From: Janthinobacterium sp. 64
GTDB lineage: Bacteria > Pseudomonadota > Gammaproteobacteria > Burkholderiales > Burkholderiaceae_D
Assembly (NCBI RefSeq): GCF_002813325.1
Contig: NZ_PHUG01000001.1
Span: 2,108,001 to 2,172,000, forward strand
Direction: 5' to 3'
Length of the DNA: 64,000 nt
Shown here piece by piece: positions 9,270 to 18,544 of the stretch. Under the pieces are notes generated by a model that searched no databases, was not told where the DNA came from, and saw only the letters and a list, made by a program, of their open reading frames with translations. The translations under genes were made by a program, and so were the position numbers. How positions within the stretch are numbered: position 1 is the stretch's first letter; each line of letters begins with the position of its first letter.

Positions 9270-10088
9270 TCAGGGATGTTTCCTGTTGCGTGTGATGGTG
9301 ACGAATCGATTCGGCGGATTGTGCATGATGTGCTTGAACATATTGATGAAGCTGCTAGCATTCTCATAGCCCAGATCATGCGCAACTTTTTGTATCGTTT
9401 CCCCGCTTCGGATGCGCGGAATGGCGATCGTAATATGCAATTGATGGCGCCAGCGACCCAGTGTCATGCCAAGCTGCTGCATGATGATGCGGCTAAAATT
9501 TCTTTCGCTGAGCGCCAATCGTGCAGCCCACTCACAATGACTGGTCTTGTCCGCAGGATTGGAGATCAATTGTTCAACCAACAACTGCAAGCGCGGATCG
9601 GTTGGCATGGGAACGATCAGGTTCAGCCGTTGGGCATTGCCAATTTCATCGAACAGCACACTGAAAAAACGGCACTCCGCGCTATTTTTCTCATACGACT
9701 GGTTTAATGAAACCGACTTGAGTATAAGCTCCCTTAATAGCACCGTCGGTTCGATCACGAACGCCTCATGCGGCAAACTGGCAGCTTGCTTGATATCGAC
9801 AAATATTGCGCAGTACTCGACGAAGCCGCTCCCGAAGTTCCGATGGGCTATGCCAGACGGAATCCAGACGGCGCAGTTTTCAGGTACCACCCAAAGACAC
9901 TTTCCCACTTGAACGTTAATGAGTCCTTTTGCACAATACAATAGTTCAGCTCGATCATGACTGTGCGGTCTAACATCATGGTAGGGCAGCAGTTTGTCTT
10001 GCGAATGAAACGCGTTTATTTTTGTTTTATGGAGATAAAAATCATCTGAGAAATCATCGTAAAGAAATGATGTGTTTTTCGCAAACAT
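9270..10088 (-). CDS. AraC family transcriptional regulator (cupin + HTH)
   Basis: DNA-binding regulator with an N-terminal cupin sensor (RPHSHDRAELLYCAKGLINV, then VPENCAVWIPSGIAHRNFGS) and a C-terminal AraC double helix-turn-helix (LALSERNFSRIIMQQLGMTL; IQKVAHDLGYENASSFINMF). The usual final motif (P-x-x-F/Y-R) is degraded to NPPNRFVTI. Length 272 residues, normal for the family. It converges on the solute-binding protein gene with about 20 bases between stops. Codon use is AT-richer than in the efflux operons on either side, suggesting acquired DNA. Target genes unknown. Confidence 0.88.
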   Translation of the reverse strand: MFAKNTSFLYDDFSDDFYLHKTKINAFHSQDKLLPYHDVRPHSHDRAELLYCAKGLINVQVGKCLWVVPENCAVWIPSGIAHRNFGSGFVEYCAIFVDIKQAASLPHEAFVIEPTVLLRELILKSVSLNQSYEKNSAECRFFSVLFDEIGNAQRLNLIVPMPTDPRLQLLVEQLISNPADKTSHCEWAARLALSERNFSRIIMQQLGMTLGRWRHQLHITIAIPRIRSGETIQKVAHDLGYENASSFINMFKHIMHNPPNRFVTITRNRKHP

Positions 10089-10564
10089 CCGCGTCAGGTC
10101 AATTTAAAATGAGTTTATTGGGAAGAAAATCCTTCTGATATATCAGTGTATACTGGCGCGGCAGTTCTGTCTGGATCATTTACATACGCGAATGGAACGC
10201 ATAACGTGAGACCCCATCGGTACAGGCAAAGGCAATGTCCAATCCCGCTCCCGCAGCTCACCAGACCGGGTGCGTCCCTTGCATAAGCCTTCCGGGTAGT
10301 ATCGAATGGAGCGTCCACCACGGCCAGCAGTCGAAATTCCTCTGGAGCACCACCTGGATCTTGGCAGCACGATCAGCCAAGAACTTCGCCTGAGAGACGG
10401 AAACACCGCCGACCAGCTCCATCGTCGCAAAATCGCGTCGCCGCCGCTAAGTAATCCTCAGGAAATTATTGTGAATATATGAAGAACAGAACCGGATGCT
10501 ATGCAAGGCGCCCGCTGCGACGCAGAGCGCCGGATAACCGGACACATCCTAAAGTTAATTAACG
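10089..10564. other. Region without recognisable gene
   Basis: About 475 bases between the AraC gene and transposase debris. Short frames exist on both strands, none with a convincing start, ribosome site or family match. The first 60 bases should hold the AraC promoter. The remainder is probably degraded mobile DNA. Confidence 0.45.
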
Positions 10565-10775
10565 CCCTCTCCTGAGCCCGGCGCGCCAGCGCATGCGTTT
10601 CATGGGCTCGATAGGCGCCGCCGTTATCGCTCAAAAATTCCAGCTTCGCCGATCCAACGCTGGCCGGCCCAAATCTGGCTTCCACCGCTTCCACCAACAT
10701 GTCACGTAGCGGTTCGCCAGGCCCCCACGCTCAGCCCACGCGCGCCACGCGATGATTTCACGCTCACAGCAGTCC
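10565..10775 (-). pseudogene. IS3-family (IS2-like) transposase OrfB remnant
   Basis: Fragment of a DDE transposase. The minus strand encodes DCCEREIIAWRAWAERGG, then after a frameshift near 10705 DMLVEAVEARFG and LEFLSDNGGAYRAHETHALA, which correspond in order to a contiguous stretch of IS2-type OrfB (first and second catalytic Asp regions, the latter in SDNG). Sequence on both sides no longer matches, so the copy is truncated at each end and frameshifted. It marks old insertion-sequence activity in this segment. Confidence 0.75.
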
Positions 10776-10828
10776 TTCATGAACATGCCGGTCTGGCCAG
10801 GCATTACACGGGTGTCGTCGCGTCGGAC

Positions 10829-11071
10829 TTGACCGATCCTATCGGCACGGTCACCGCATGCGACCACCACAGCCTGGTGACGGCATTCCTGACCGAGCAC
10901 GCCAACGCGAGCGTGTGCTCGAGCGCCGCGGAGCTGGCCGTGGCCAACGACCAGCCGGGCTGCGATGACCGCTCGCCGGGTGGCATGACCCAGATCTGCG
11001 TGCTGGACAAGAGCGATCCCCGCCAGCTCGGCCTTATCAAGACCCTGCAAGCAACAGAAAGCAGATTATGA
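10829..11071 (+). pseudogene. Unrecognised coding fragment fused to the alpA-like gene
   Basis: An 80-codon frame, open further upstream, with strong G/C third-position bias. That bias suggests real former coding sequence unlike its AT-rich surroundings. Its TGA overlaps the first ATG of the following alpA-like gene (ATGA), as in a genuine operon junction. The product (ending LGLIKTLQATESRL) contains several Cys and matches no family I know. It is probably the 3' end of a larger gene cut by the insertion-sequence remnant next to it. The opposite strand is also open here, so coding strand is inferred from the junction. Confidence 0.35.
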
Positions 11072-11307
11072 GCACCATGAACGAAGTCCAAAAATTTCTT
11101 AGACTGGCAGCCGTAATCGAGGTCACAGGCAGGTCGCGCAACACCATTCTTCGCGGCGCGAAAGATGGCAGTTTCCCATCGCCCGTTCATGTCAGCCCAC
11201 GGGCAATTGCATGGATTCCCGCCGAAGTCGCCAAGTGGCAGAAAAATGCATCGACGCGAGTAAAGGAAGAAGTAAGGTGTCAGGCGATGCCGCGAGGGGT
11301 AATGTGA
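11068..11307 (+). CDS. AlpA-like phage/island transcriptional regulator
   Basis: Small (79 residues) helix-turn-helix protein of the AlpA/excisionase-like group. The core reads FLRLAAVIEVTGRSRNTILR, then PSPVHVSPRAIAWIPAEVAKWQ, matching the AlpA pattern of a MerR-like HTH followed by R-x-x-x-W. Such proteins regulate integrase or excision functions of prophages and islands. The start may be 11068 or the ATG at 11077. It lies about 90 bases from the 3' end of tRNA-Pro, a classic integration position, but no integrase is present, so the element looks decayed. Confidence 0.75.
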   Translation: MSTMNEVQKFLRLAAVIEVTGRSRNTILRGAKDGSFPSPVHVSPRAIAWIPAEVAKWQKNASTRVKEEVRCQAMPRGVM

Positions 11308-11349
11308 GTCCGTAGAACTGTTGGGGTAATTGTAGGGGTAAAACGCTAG

Positions 11350-11380
11350 AAAAGAAAAAGGCCAATCCGAAGATTGGCCT
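11350..11380 (-). terminator. Rho-independent terminator after tRNA-Pro
   Basis: Reading the minus strand, a perfect nine-base stem (AGGCCAATC / GATTGGCCT) with a TTCG tetraloop is followed by TTTTTCTTTTC. It lies just past the 3' end of the tRNA and suits termination of that transcript. Confidence 0.88.
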
Positions 11381-11396
11381 AAGTCTTTGATTCTTA

Positions 11397-11473
11397 TGGT
11401 CGGGACGGGAAGATTCGAACTTCCGACCCCATGCACCCCATGCATGTACGCTACCAGGCTGCGCTACGCCCCG
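11397..11473 (-). tRNA. tRNA-Pro (anticodon GGG)
   Basis: The minus strand folds as a full cloverleaf: acceptor CGGGGCG/CGTCCCG, D-arm GCGC-AGCCTGGTA-GCGT, anticodon stem CATGC/GCATG around loop ATGGGGT (anticodon GGG), T-arm GGAAG-TTCGAAT-CTTCC, discriminator A and an encoded CCA. 77 bases. A terminator follows directly. Its 3' side borders the AlpA-like gene, consistent with use as an integration site. Confidence 0.95.
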
Positions 11474-11575
11474 ACGAGGTGGGAATTATAGCAGACGCTT
11501 TTAGGTTTTTGCCATGCTTTGCGCATGATTCATATCGAACTGCGCAAACTTTTTTGCATGCCCCGTCCAGGCGCC
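11474..11575. other. Upstream region of tRNA-Pro / downstream of tetR
   Basis: About 100 bases that should carry the tRNA-Pro promoter on the minus strand. Nothing else recognised. Confidence 0.4.
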
Positions 11576-12190
11576 CTATTCGCTCAGCAGCAGCGCCGTC
11601 AGGACGATGCGGAAACCGGCGATCAGCGGTTCGACCTTGACGTCGGGATTGTGCACCACGCGCACGGGCAAGCCCTGGTACATGGCGATCATGGCATTCA
11701 AGCGCCCTTCGAGCATCTCTTCGTCGGCCGGCAGGCCGCGCTTGATGCGCGCGTCGCGGATGATCGTCAGGAACAAGGCGCGCGAACGCCGGTCGGCACA
11801 ATGCAGCATTTCGGCAATGGCGGGATTGCGCGAGGCCTCGGCAAAAATTTCCAGCGGCATCACCCACGTTTTCGGATCCAGGCTTTCCAGCACATGCTCG
11901 CCCGCATTGTCGATCACCGACTGCAGCGGGTCTTCGCGCTGCGCCAGATCCTGCATCAGGTTCGACACCCGCTCGGTGTTCTTCATGACGAAGGCGGCGA
12001 TGATCGCATCCTTGCTGTCAAAATAATTATAGATGTGGCCCGCGCTCATGCCGGCCGCTTTCGATATCTCGGCCATGCTGGCGCCGTGAAAGCCGCGGCG
12101 GCTGAAACAGCTTTCGGCCGCATCGAGGACCTGCTTGCGCCGCGTGTTGGCGCGCTCGGGATCCGGATGCTTCTTTTCAACTTGGTTCAT
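11576..12190 (-). CDS. TetR family repressor of the adjacent RND operon
   Basis: One-component repressor, about 204 residues from the ATG at 12190 (MNQVEKKHPDPERANTRR); a 15-residue upstream extension in the same frame looks non-coding. The HTH is clear: ASMAEISKAAGMSAGHIYNY followed by FDSKDAIIAAFV. The C-terminal half is the variable effector domain. It is the last gene of the minus-strand operon adaptor, pump, channel, tetR, the layout in which such regulators control the operon promoter and themselves. The dyad at 18193-18210 is the likely operator. Inducer unknown. Confidence 0.9.
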   Translation of the reverse strand: MNQVEKKHPDPERANTRRKQVLDAAESCFSRRGFHGASMAEISKAAGMSAGHIYNYFDSKDAIIAAFVMKNTERVSNLMQDLAQREDPLQSVIDNAGEHVLESLDPKTWVMPLEIFAEASRNPAIAEMLHCADRRSRALFLTIIRDARIKRGLPADEEMLEGRLNAMIAMYQGLPVRVVHNPDVKVEPLIAGFRIVLTALLLSE

Positions 12191-12258
12191 GATTTTCCAG
12201 TAGCGCGCCGGCCCTGCCCCTGCGGACATGGGCAAGGCCGGCGTCGGCGTCCCCGTGG

Positions 12259-13707
12259 TTATTGGGCGCCGCCAGCCGCCGCGACGGCTGTCTGCTCAGG
12301 TTGCCAACCGCCGCCCAGCACCTTGTACAAGGTCACCAGGTTGGTCGATTTGGCCAGGCGCGCCGTGATCAGGCTTTGCTGCGCCGTGTACAGCGCGCGC
12401 TGGGCCACCAGGGCGTTCAGGTAGGACTCGGCGCCCTGCTTGTAGCGCGCATCGTGGATGGTGTAGCTCTTCGTCGACGCTTCGACCAGCGAGACCTGCG
12501 ACTGCAGGCGCTCGTCGATGGTGCCGCGCTGGGCCAGCGCATCGGACACTTCACGGAAGGCGATCTGGATCGCCTTTTCGTATTGCGCCACGGAGATTTC
12601 ACGCTGCACTTTGGCGATATCGAGGTTGGCGCGGTTCACGCCGCCATCGAAGATCGGCAAGCTGATCTGCGGCAAGAAACTCCACGTGCCGCTGCCGCCC
12701 TTGAACAGGCCGGACAGGTTGTCGCTGACAGAACCCGCCGTCGCCGTCAGCGAAATGCGCGGGAAGAAGGCCGCGCGCGCCGCGCCGATGTTGGCGTTGG
12801 CAGCGCGCAAGGTGCGCTCGGCCGCCAGCACGTCGGGACGGCGTTGCAGCACGTCCGACGGCACGCCGGACGGAATGTCCGCCAGCGCCGTCACGGCGCC
12901 GAACTCGGCTGGCGGCAGCAGGTCGGCCGGCACGGGGCCGCCCACCAGCAGCACCAGCGCGTTTTGATCCAGCGCCACCTGGCTCGTGTAGACGGCCACG
13001 TCGGAACGGGCCGATTCCACGCTGGTCTGGGCATCGTATTTGTCCAGGCCGGAAGTCGCACCGGCACTGAAGCGGCGCACGGCCAGGTCATACGACGACT
13101 GCTGGCTCTTCAAGGTATCTTGCGCCACGCGCAGGCGCTGCTGGTCGGCCACCAGGTTCAGATAGGTGCTGGCCACTTCGGCCACCAGGCTGATCTGCTG
13201 TGCACGGCGTGCTTCTTCCGTGCCCAGGTATTGTTCCAGCGCGCTGTCGGACAGGCTGCGCACGCGGCCGAAGAAGTCCAGCTCGTAGGCCGAGACGCCC
13301 AGGTTCGCCGTGTACTGGCGATTGATGGACGCTTCGCCCGTCGGGCTGGCGTTTTTCGAAATACGCGTGGCCGATTGGCCGCCCGAGGCCGACAAGGTCG
13401 GGATCAGGGCGGCGCGTTCGATGCCGTAGGTGGCACGCGCCTTCTCGATGTTCAGGATCGAGACGCGCAGGTCGCGGTTGTTGGCCAGCGCCAGTTCCAG
13501 TACCTGGCGCAAACGCGCATCGGCAAAGAACTCGCGCCAGGCGACGTCCGCCACCGGCTTGGCATCGGCGGCGGCCGTGTCGGCCTTGTAGGAAGGACCG
13601 GTCGGCCACGCCGTGGGCGCCGGCGCTGCCGGACGCTCGTACGTGGGAGCCAGGCTGCAACCGGCCAGCAAAGCCAGTGCCGCCATGGAAAGTAGCGTTT
13701 TTTTCAT
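12259..13707 (-). CDS. Outer-membrane efflux channel lipoprotein (OprM/AdeK type)
   Basis: TolC-like channel for the AcrB-type pump encoded just upstream. Signal peptide [17 protein letters not shown] has a lipobox (LLAGC) followed by [12 protein letters not shown]. Two OEP repeats follow, with [20 protein letters not shown] and [20 protein letters not shown]. About 482 residues. The frame includes an ATG at 13719, but the ATG at 13707 begins the signal peptide and has AAGGA upstream. The true start lies 2 bases past the pump gene's stop. The C-terminus continues about 35 residues past the channel domain with an Ala-rich end. Confidence 0.94.
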   Translation of the reverse strand: MKKTLLSMAALALLAGCSLAPTYERPAAPAPTAWPTGPSYKADTAAADAKPVADVAWREFFADARLRQVLELALANNRDLRVSILNIEKARATYGIERAALIPTLSASGGQSATRISKNASPTGEASINRQYTANLGVSAYELDFFGRVRSLSDSALEQYLGTEEARRAQQISLVAEVASTYLNLVADQQRLRVAQDTLKSQQSSYDLAVRRFSAGATSGLDKYDAQTSVESARSDVAVYTSQVALDQNALVLLVGGPVPADLLPPAEFGAVTALADIPSGVPSDVLQRRPDVLAAERTLRAANANIGAARAAFFPRISLTATAGSVSDNLSGLFKGGSGTWSFLPQISLPIFDGGVNRANLDIAKVQREISVAQYEKAIQIAFREVSDALAQRGTIDERLQSQVSLVEASTKSYTIHDARYKQGAESYLNALVAQRALYTAQQSLITARLAKSTNLVTLYKVLGGGWQPEQTAVAAAGGAQ

Positions 13708-13708
13708 A

Positions 13709-16700
13709 TTAATGCGCATCCTTAGAAAGCGTGACGGCTGGCGAGCCAGGCGTCGCCGGCGTGGCGGGCGCGTCCGGCTTCGAGAAGAAGCCGCGCACCA
13801 GCACGAAGAACACCGGCACGAAGAAGATACCGAGGAAGGTGGCCGTCAACATACCGCCCAGCACGCCGATACCGATGGCGTTCTGGCTGCCGGAACCGGC
13901 GCCGCTGGAAATGGCCAGTGGCAACACGCCCAGGCCGAAGGCAATCGAGGTCATCAGAATCGGACGCAGACGCAGACGCACGGCATGCAAGGTCGCGTCC
14001 AGCAGCGACATGCCCGATTCCTGCATTTCCTTGGCAAACTCGACGATCAGAATCGCATTCTTCGCCGACAGCCCCACCACCGTGAGCAAGCCCACCTGGA
14101 AGTACACGTCGTTCGACAGGCCGAAGAACCAGGTGCCCAGCACGGCGCCGATCACGCCCAGCGGTACCACCAGCAGCACGGAGAACGGAATCGACCAGCT
14201 TTCATACAGCGCAGCCAGGCACAGGAACACGATCAGCAGCGACAGCGCATACAGCTGCGGCGTCTGCGAACCGGATTCGCGCTCTTCCAGCGATACGCCG
14301 GTCCAGCTGAAGCCTATGCCAGGCGGCAACTGCGCCACCATCGCTTCCATCGCGTTCATGGCGGCGCCCGTGCTCTGGCCCGGCGCCGGCGTACCGAGGA
14401 TCTCTACCGACGGCAAGCCGTTGTAGCGCTCCAGGCGTGGCGACGCGTAAATCCACTTGCCGGTGGCGAAGGCCGAGAACGGCACCATCTGGCCAGCGGT
14501 ATTGCGCACGAACCACTTGTTCAAGTCTTCCGGCAGCATGCGCGAACTGGCGTCGCCCTGGATGAACACTTTCTTCACACGGCCACGGTCGAGGAAGTCG
14601 TTCACATACGAACTACCCCAGCCGACGCTCAGCACGCGGTTGATTTCCGAGATCTGCAAGCCCAGCGCCGTAGCTTTTTGCTGGTCGATGTCGATCTTGT
14701 ACTGCGGCGTATCTTCCTGGCCGTTCGGGCGCACGCCGACCATGGCCGGATTCTGCGACGCCATGCCCAGCAACTGGTTACGCGCCGCCATCAGGGCGTC
14801 ATGGCCGACACCGCCGATATCCTGCAGCTGCATGTCGAAACCGGTGGCGTTACCCAGTTCCAGCACGGCAGGCGGAGCAAACGTAAACACCATCGCATCC
14901 TTGATCTGCAACAACTTGCCCATGGCGCGACCGGCAACTGCCGGCGCTTTTTGCGCCACATCCTTGCGCAGCGACCAGTCTTTCAGGCGCACGAAGGCGA
15001 TACCCGTATTCTGGCCGTTACCGCCGAAGCTGAAACCGGCGACGGCAAACACGGAAGCGACGTTGTCTTTCTCGCTGTTCATGAAGTGGTCTTCGACCTG
15101 TTCGATCACTTTCAGGGTGCGCTCTTGCGTGGCGCCCGTCGGCAATTGAATCTGCGTAAACAGGATGCCCTGGTCTTCTTCCGGCAGGAAGGAGGTCGGC
15201 AGGCGCATGAAGACGAACACCAGGCCGGCCAGCAACAGCACGTACAGCAGCATCGAACGGGCGCGGTGGCGGATCATGCTGCCGACCATACCCTGGTATT
15301 TGTTGCTGCTGCTGTCGAAGCTGCGGTTGAACCAGCCGAAGAAACCCTTGTTCGTCGCGTGATGGCCTTTTTCGACCGGTTTGAGCAAGGTGGCGCACAA
15401 GGCAGGCGTAAACACCAGCGCGACGATGACCGACAGCACCATCGACGAGACGATGGTGATCGAGAACTGGCGGTAAATCACGCCCGTCGAACCGCCGAAG
15501 AAGGCCATCGGCACGAACACGGCCGACAGCACCATGGCGATACCGACCAGCGCGCCCGTGATCTGCGTCATGGACTTGCGCGTCGCTTCCAGCGGCGACA
15601 AGCCCTCTTCGCTCATCACGCGCTCGACGTTTTCCACCACCACGATGGCATCATCGACCAGCAGACCGATGGCCAGCACCATGGCGAACATGGTGAGCGT
15701 GTTGATCGAATAGCCGAACGCATTCAGGATGCCGAAGGTACCGAGCAGCACGACCGGCACGGCCATGGTCGGGATCAGGGTGGCGCGGAAGTTCTGCAGG
15801 AACAGATACATCACCAGGAAGACCAGGATGACCGCTTCGACCAGGGTTTTCACCACTTCTTCGATCGACAGTTTCACGAACGGGGTGGTGTCGAACGCCA
15901 CCTGGTAGCTCATGCCTTCAGGGAATTGCTTGCTCAGCGTGCCCAGCATGGCTTTCGCCGCATTGGCCGTATCGAGCGCGTTGGCGCCCGTCGCCAGCTT
16001 GATCGCCACGCCGGTGGCCGCATGGCCGTTGTAGCGGGCCACGGTGTTGTAGTTCTCACGGCCCAGTTCCATGCTGGCCACGTCCTTCAGGTACACCATG
16101 GCACCGTTGGTCGTGGTTTTCAGCAAGATGGCACCGAACTGCTCCACCGTCTGCAAGCGGCTTTGCGCCGAGACGGTCGCGTTCAGCTGCTGGCCCTTGA
16201 CGGACGGCGTGCCGCCCAGTTCACCGGCCGACACTTCCGCATTTTGCGCCTGCACGGCCGTGATCACGTCCGCCGGGGTCAGGTTGAAGCTTTGCAGCTT
16301 GGCCGGATTGAGCCAGATGCGCATGGCGTACTGCGAACCGAACAGGGTCACATCGCCCACGCCCGGCACGCGGCTGAGCGGATCGACGACGTTGGCGGCG
16401 ACATAGTCGCTCAAGTCGGTCTGGTCCATCTTGCCGTTTTCGGAAATGAAGCCGAATACCATCAGGAAGTTCTTCGTCGCTTTCGACACGACGAGACCCT
16501 GCTGCGTGACAGCCGTCGGCAGCAGTGGCGTGGCCAGCTGCAGCTTGTTCTGTACCTGCACCTGAGCAATGTCGGGATTGGTGCCGCTGGTAAATGTCAG
16601 CGTAATGCTGATGCCGCCAGTGGCATCGCTCGACGAAGACATGTAGCGCAAGCCGTCGATACCCTTCATCTTTTGTTCGATGACCTGGGTGACGGCATCT

Positions 16701-16873
16701 TCCACGGTCTTGGCGGAAGCGCCAGGGTAGGAGCCGCTGATCGAAATCGACGGCGGAGCGATGCTCGGGTACTGCGCGATCGGCAGGCTGAGGATCGAAA
16801 TCACGCCGGCAAGCATGATGACGATCGCGACCACCCAGGCAAAAATCGGGCGGTCAATGAAAAAACGGGCCAT
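13709..16873 (-). CDS. AcrB-like RND multidrug efflux pump (HAE1)
   Basis: Full-length 1054-residue inner-membrane drug/proton antiporter. It starts [17 protein letters not shown], the signature HAE1 N-terminus. The TM4 relay is intact ([18 protein letters not shown]), matching AcrB D407-D408, and the TM10 region [18 protein letters not shown] contains the relay Lys. Ribosome site AGGAG lies eight bases before the ATG. A Pro/Ala-rich tail ends the protein. It lies between adaptor (15-base gap) and channel genes in one operon with the tetR gene. By family it should export lipophilic drugs, dyes, detergents or solvents; exact range unknown. Confidence 0.97.
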   Translation of the reverse strand: MARFFIDRPIFAWVVAIVIMLAGVISILSLPIAQYPSIAPPSISISGSYPGASAKTVEDAVTQVIEQKMKGIDGLRYMSSSSDATGGISITLTFTSGTNPDIAQVQVQNKLQLATPLLPTAVTQQGLVVSKATKNFLMVFGFISENGKMDQTDLSDYVAANVVDPLSRVPGVGDVTLFGSQYAMRIWLNPAKLQSFNLTPADVITAVQAQNAEVSAGELGGTPSVKGQQLNATVSAQSRLQTVEQFGAILLKTTTNGAMVYLKDVASMELGRENYNTVARYNGHAATGVAIKLATGANALDTANAAKAMLGTLSKQFPEGMSYQVAFDTTPFVKLSIEEVVKTLVEAVILVFLVMYLFLQNFRATLIPTMAVPVVLLGTFGILNAFGYSINTLTMFAMVLAIGLLVDDAIVVVENVERVMSEEGLSPLEATRKSMTQITGALVGIAMVLSAVFVPMAFFGGSTGVIYRQFSITIVSSMVLSVIVALVFTPALCATLLKPVEKGHHATNKGFFGWFNRSFDSSSNKYQGMVGSMIRHRARSMLLYVLLLAGLVFVFMRLPTSFLPEEDQGILFTQIQLPTGATQERTLKVIEQVEDHFMNSEKDNVASVFAVAGFSFGGNGQNTGIAFVRLKDWSLRKDVAQKAPAVAGRAMGKLLQIKDAMVFTFAPPAVLELGNATGFDMQLQDIGGVGHDALMAARNQLLGMASQNPAMVGVRPNGQEDTPQYKIDIDQQKATALGLQISEINRVLSVGWGSSYVNDFLDRGRVKKVFIQGDASSRMLPEDLNKWFVRNTAGQMVPFSAFATGKWIYASPRLERYNGLPSVEILGTPAPGQSTGAAMNAMEAMVAQLPPGIGFSWTGVSLEERESGSQTPQLYALSLLIVFLCLAALYESWSIPFSVLLVVPLGVIGAVLGTWFFGLSNDVYFQVGLLTVVGLSAKNAILIVEFAKEMQESGMSLLDATLHAVRLRLRPILMTSIAFGLGVLPLAISSGAGSGSQNAIGIGVLGGMLTATFLGIFFVPVFFVLVRGFFSKPDAPATPATPGSPAVTLSKDAH

Positions 16874-16888
16874 TAATATTCTCCTGAA

Positions 16889-18124
16889 TTAGTGGGCGCT
16901 GGCAGCCGATGCGGCGGCAGAAGCGGCAGAAGCGGCAGCGGCAGCGGCAGGAGCAGGAGCAGGAGCAGCTTCAGCCTTGGCCGGCACGGCAACGGCTGGC
17001 GCGCCTGGCTTGACTTTTTGCAAGCCTTCCACGATCACGCGGTCGCCTGCGGCCAGGCCGGACGTCACCAGCCAGTTGGTGCCGACGGTGCCACTGGTGG
17101 TCAGCACGCGCTGCTCGACCTTGTTTTCCTTATTCAGGATCATGGCGGTTGCCTGGCCCTTCTGGTTGCGCGTCACGCCCACTTGCGGCACGGTGATGGC
17201 TTTTTCATCGACGCCCGTTTCCAGCTGCGCACGCACGTACATGCCTGGCAGCAATTCGCCTTTCGGGTTCGGGAACAGCGCGCGCAAGATCACGTTACCG
17301 GTGGTCGGATCGACCGTCACGCCGGCGAACTGCAGCTTGCCCGATTCGCCGTACTTGCTGCCGTCCGGCAAGATCAGGTCGACCTTGGCCTGGCCTTCGC
17401 CCACTTTCTTCAGCGAGCCGTCGGCCATCTGGCGCTTCAGGCGCAGCAGGTCGGTGCTCGACTGGGTCACGTCGACGTAGATCGGATCGAGTTGCTGCAC
17501 GGTGGTCAGGGCTTCGGCCTGGCCTGCCGTGACCAGCGCGCCGGCCGTCACGGACGAGCGGCTGGTGCGGCCACTGATCGGTGCCGTCACGGTGCTGTAG
17601 CGCAGGTTGATGTTGGCCGATTCCAGCGCCGCGGTGGCGGACTCGACGTCTGCCTTGGCTTGCTCGAACGCGGCGATGGCATCATCGTATTCCTGGCGGC
17701 TCACGCCTTCGATGGCAACCAGCTCCTTGTAGCGCGACGCTTTCGGACCGGCCGTCAGCAAGTTGGCCTTGGCTTTCGACAAGGCGGCCTTGGCCGAATT
17801 GGCGGCCGCCTGGTAGGTGGCGGAATCGATCTGGTACAGGGCCGTGCCCGCTTTCACATCGCTACCCTCGACAAACAGGCGCTTCTGGATCAAGCCGCCG
17901 ACTTGCGGGCGCACATCGGCGACCTGGTAGGCATTCGTACGGCCGGGCAATTCGGCGCTCATCGGCAACGCGGCCGGATTAACAGTAAACACGACCACCT
18001 GTGGCGCTTGCTGCGCGTGAGGTGCTTCCTGTTTTTTACTGCAGCCGGCCATGATTACAGTGGCGCACAGAACGGCAATAGCGCCGCTCGTACGCGGCGA
18101 CGTCAGGGAAAAGGTTGGTTGCAT
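16889..18124 (-). CDS. AcrA-like RND periplasmic adaptor lipoprotein
   Basis: Adaptor (membrane fusion protein) of the AcrB-type pump, 411 residues. Signal peptide ends at a lipobox (IMAGC) followed by SKKQEAPHA. Barrel-sandwich segments read VRPQVGGLIQKRLFVEGSDV and STVTAPISGRTSRSS, flanking an alpha-hairpin rich in Ala, Lys and Glu. The beta-barrel has QQLDPIYVDVTQSS. The last 40 residues are almost pure Ala/Ser/Pro, encoded by near-repeat GCAGCG codons at about 16905-16960, a stretch prone to length change. It is the first gene of the operon; the dyad at 18193-18210 lies about 70 bases upstream. Confidence 0.95.
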   Translation of the reverse strand: MQPTFSLTSPRTSGAIAVLCATVIMAGCSKKQEAPHAQQAPQVVVFTVNPAALPMSAELPGRTNAYQVADVRPQVGGLIQKRLFVEGSDVKAGTALYQIDSATYQAAANSAKAALSKAKANLLTAGPKASRYKELVAIEGVSRQEYDDAIAAFEQAKADVESATAALESANINLRYSTVTAPISGRTSRSSVTAGALVTAGQAEALTTVQQLDPIYVDVTQSSTDLLRLKRQMADGSLKKVGEGQAKVDLILPDGSKYGESGKLQFAGVTVDPTTGNVILRALFPNPKGELLPGMYVRAQLETGVDEKAITVPQVGVTRNQKGQATAMILNKENKVEQRVLTTSGTVGTNWLVTSGLAAGDRVIVEGLQKVKPGAPAVAVPAKAEAAPAPAPAAAAAASAASAAASAASAH

Positions 18125-18192
18125 CTTGGACTTTCTGAAAAAGAAGCTGGCTAGTGTCGTTAGAAATGACTAAATTTATTAACGCAGATCAA

Positions 18193-18210
18193 AGAATGAA
18201 CGATCATTCT
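18193..18210. promoter_or_regulatory. TetR-type operator dyad upstream of the RND operon
   Basis: Perfect inverted repeat AGAATGA-ACGA-TCATTCT centred 77 bases before the adaptor start. Size and AT/GC pattern resemble operators of AcrR/TtgR-like repressors. The tetR gene ends this same operon, so autoregulation is the simplest reading. Binding is inferred. Confidence 0.65.
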
Positions 18211-18283
18211 AAAATCGTCAAGCATCGTTACAATTGAAACATAGCAACTATCAAACAAATTGAATTATCAATGAGGCAACAAA

Positions 18284-18379
18284 ATGAAGGCAGCAACAAC
18301 GGCGGCACGCCAGCAAAGTCGAGCAGGAACCTGGCGGGCGGCGGCCCAAACGGCACGTCGGAAAAGGTGGATTGAATGA
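18284..18379 (+). CDS. Possible small basic peptide (31 residues)
   Basis: Short ORF preceded by GAGG seven bases before the ATG. The product is Arg/Ala-rich with no acidic residue until its end (MKAATTAARQQSRAGTW at the start, RRKRWIE at the end). Ribosome site and composition are suggestive only. It resembles no family known to me and could be chance. Confidence 0.25.
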   Translation: MKAATTAARQQSRAGTWRAAAQTARRKRWIE

Positions 18380-18544
18380 ATACTGTAGCAGGGTCAAGAT
18401 TTCTTTGCTGAACTGACCGACAAGGACGCAACACCGGCCCCACGCGGCAGGCGTGGCAAAATAATTATTTACCAATGGTATCGAAAAGACAGGTGGAAGC
18501 AGACGCGCTACTATATTGGCCACGGCGTGGCGAAGCGGGGTGCG

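Larger units (their letters stand above)
18125..18544. other. Divergent intergenic region, RND operon / KaiC-like gene
   Basis: About 420 AT-rich bases holding the RND operon promoter with its dyad (18193-18210), a possible 31-codon basic small ORF (18284-18379), and presumably the promoter of the KaiC-like gene near 18440-18530. No other gene is seen. Confidence 0.5.

Noticed and set aside
10176..10430. 84-codon minus-strand Arg/Ser-rich frame
   Set aside because: No ribosome site, no recognisable family and competing frames; treated as degraded DNA.
12262..13695. 477-codon plus-strand frame opposite the efflux channel gene
   Set aside because: Low-complexity Arg/Gln/His composition; the minus strand has signal peptide, lipobox and OEP repeats.
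13613..16876. Very long plus-strand open frame (1087 codons) opposite the AcrB-like pump
   Set aside because: Product is His/Arg/Gln-rich with no family match; the minus strand encodes a textbook RND pump. It is an antisense shadow of GC-rich codon use.
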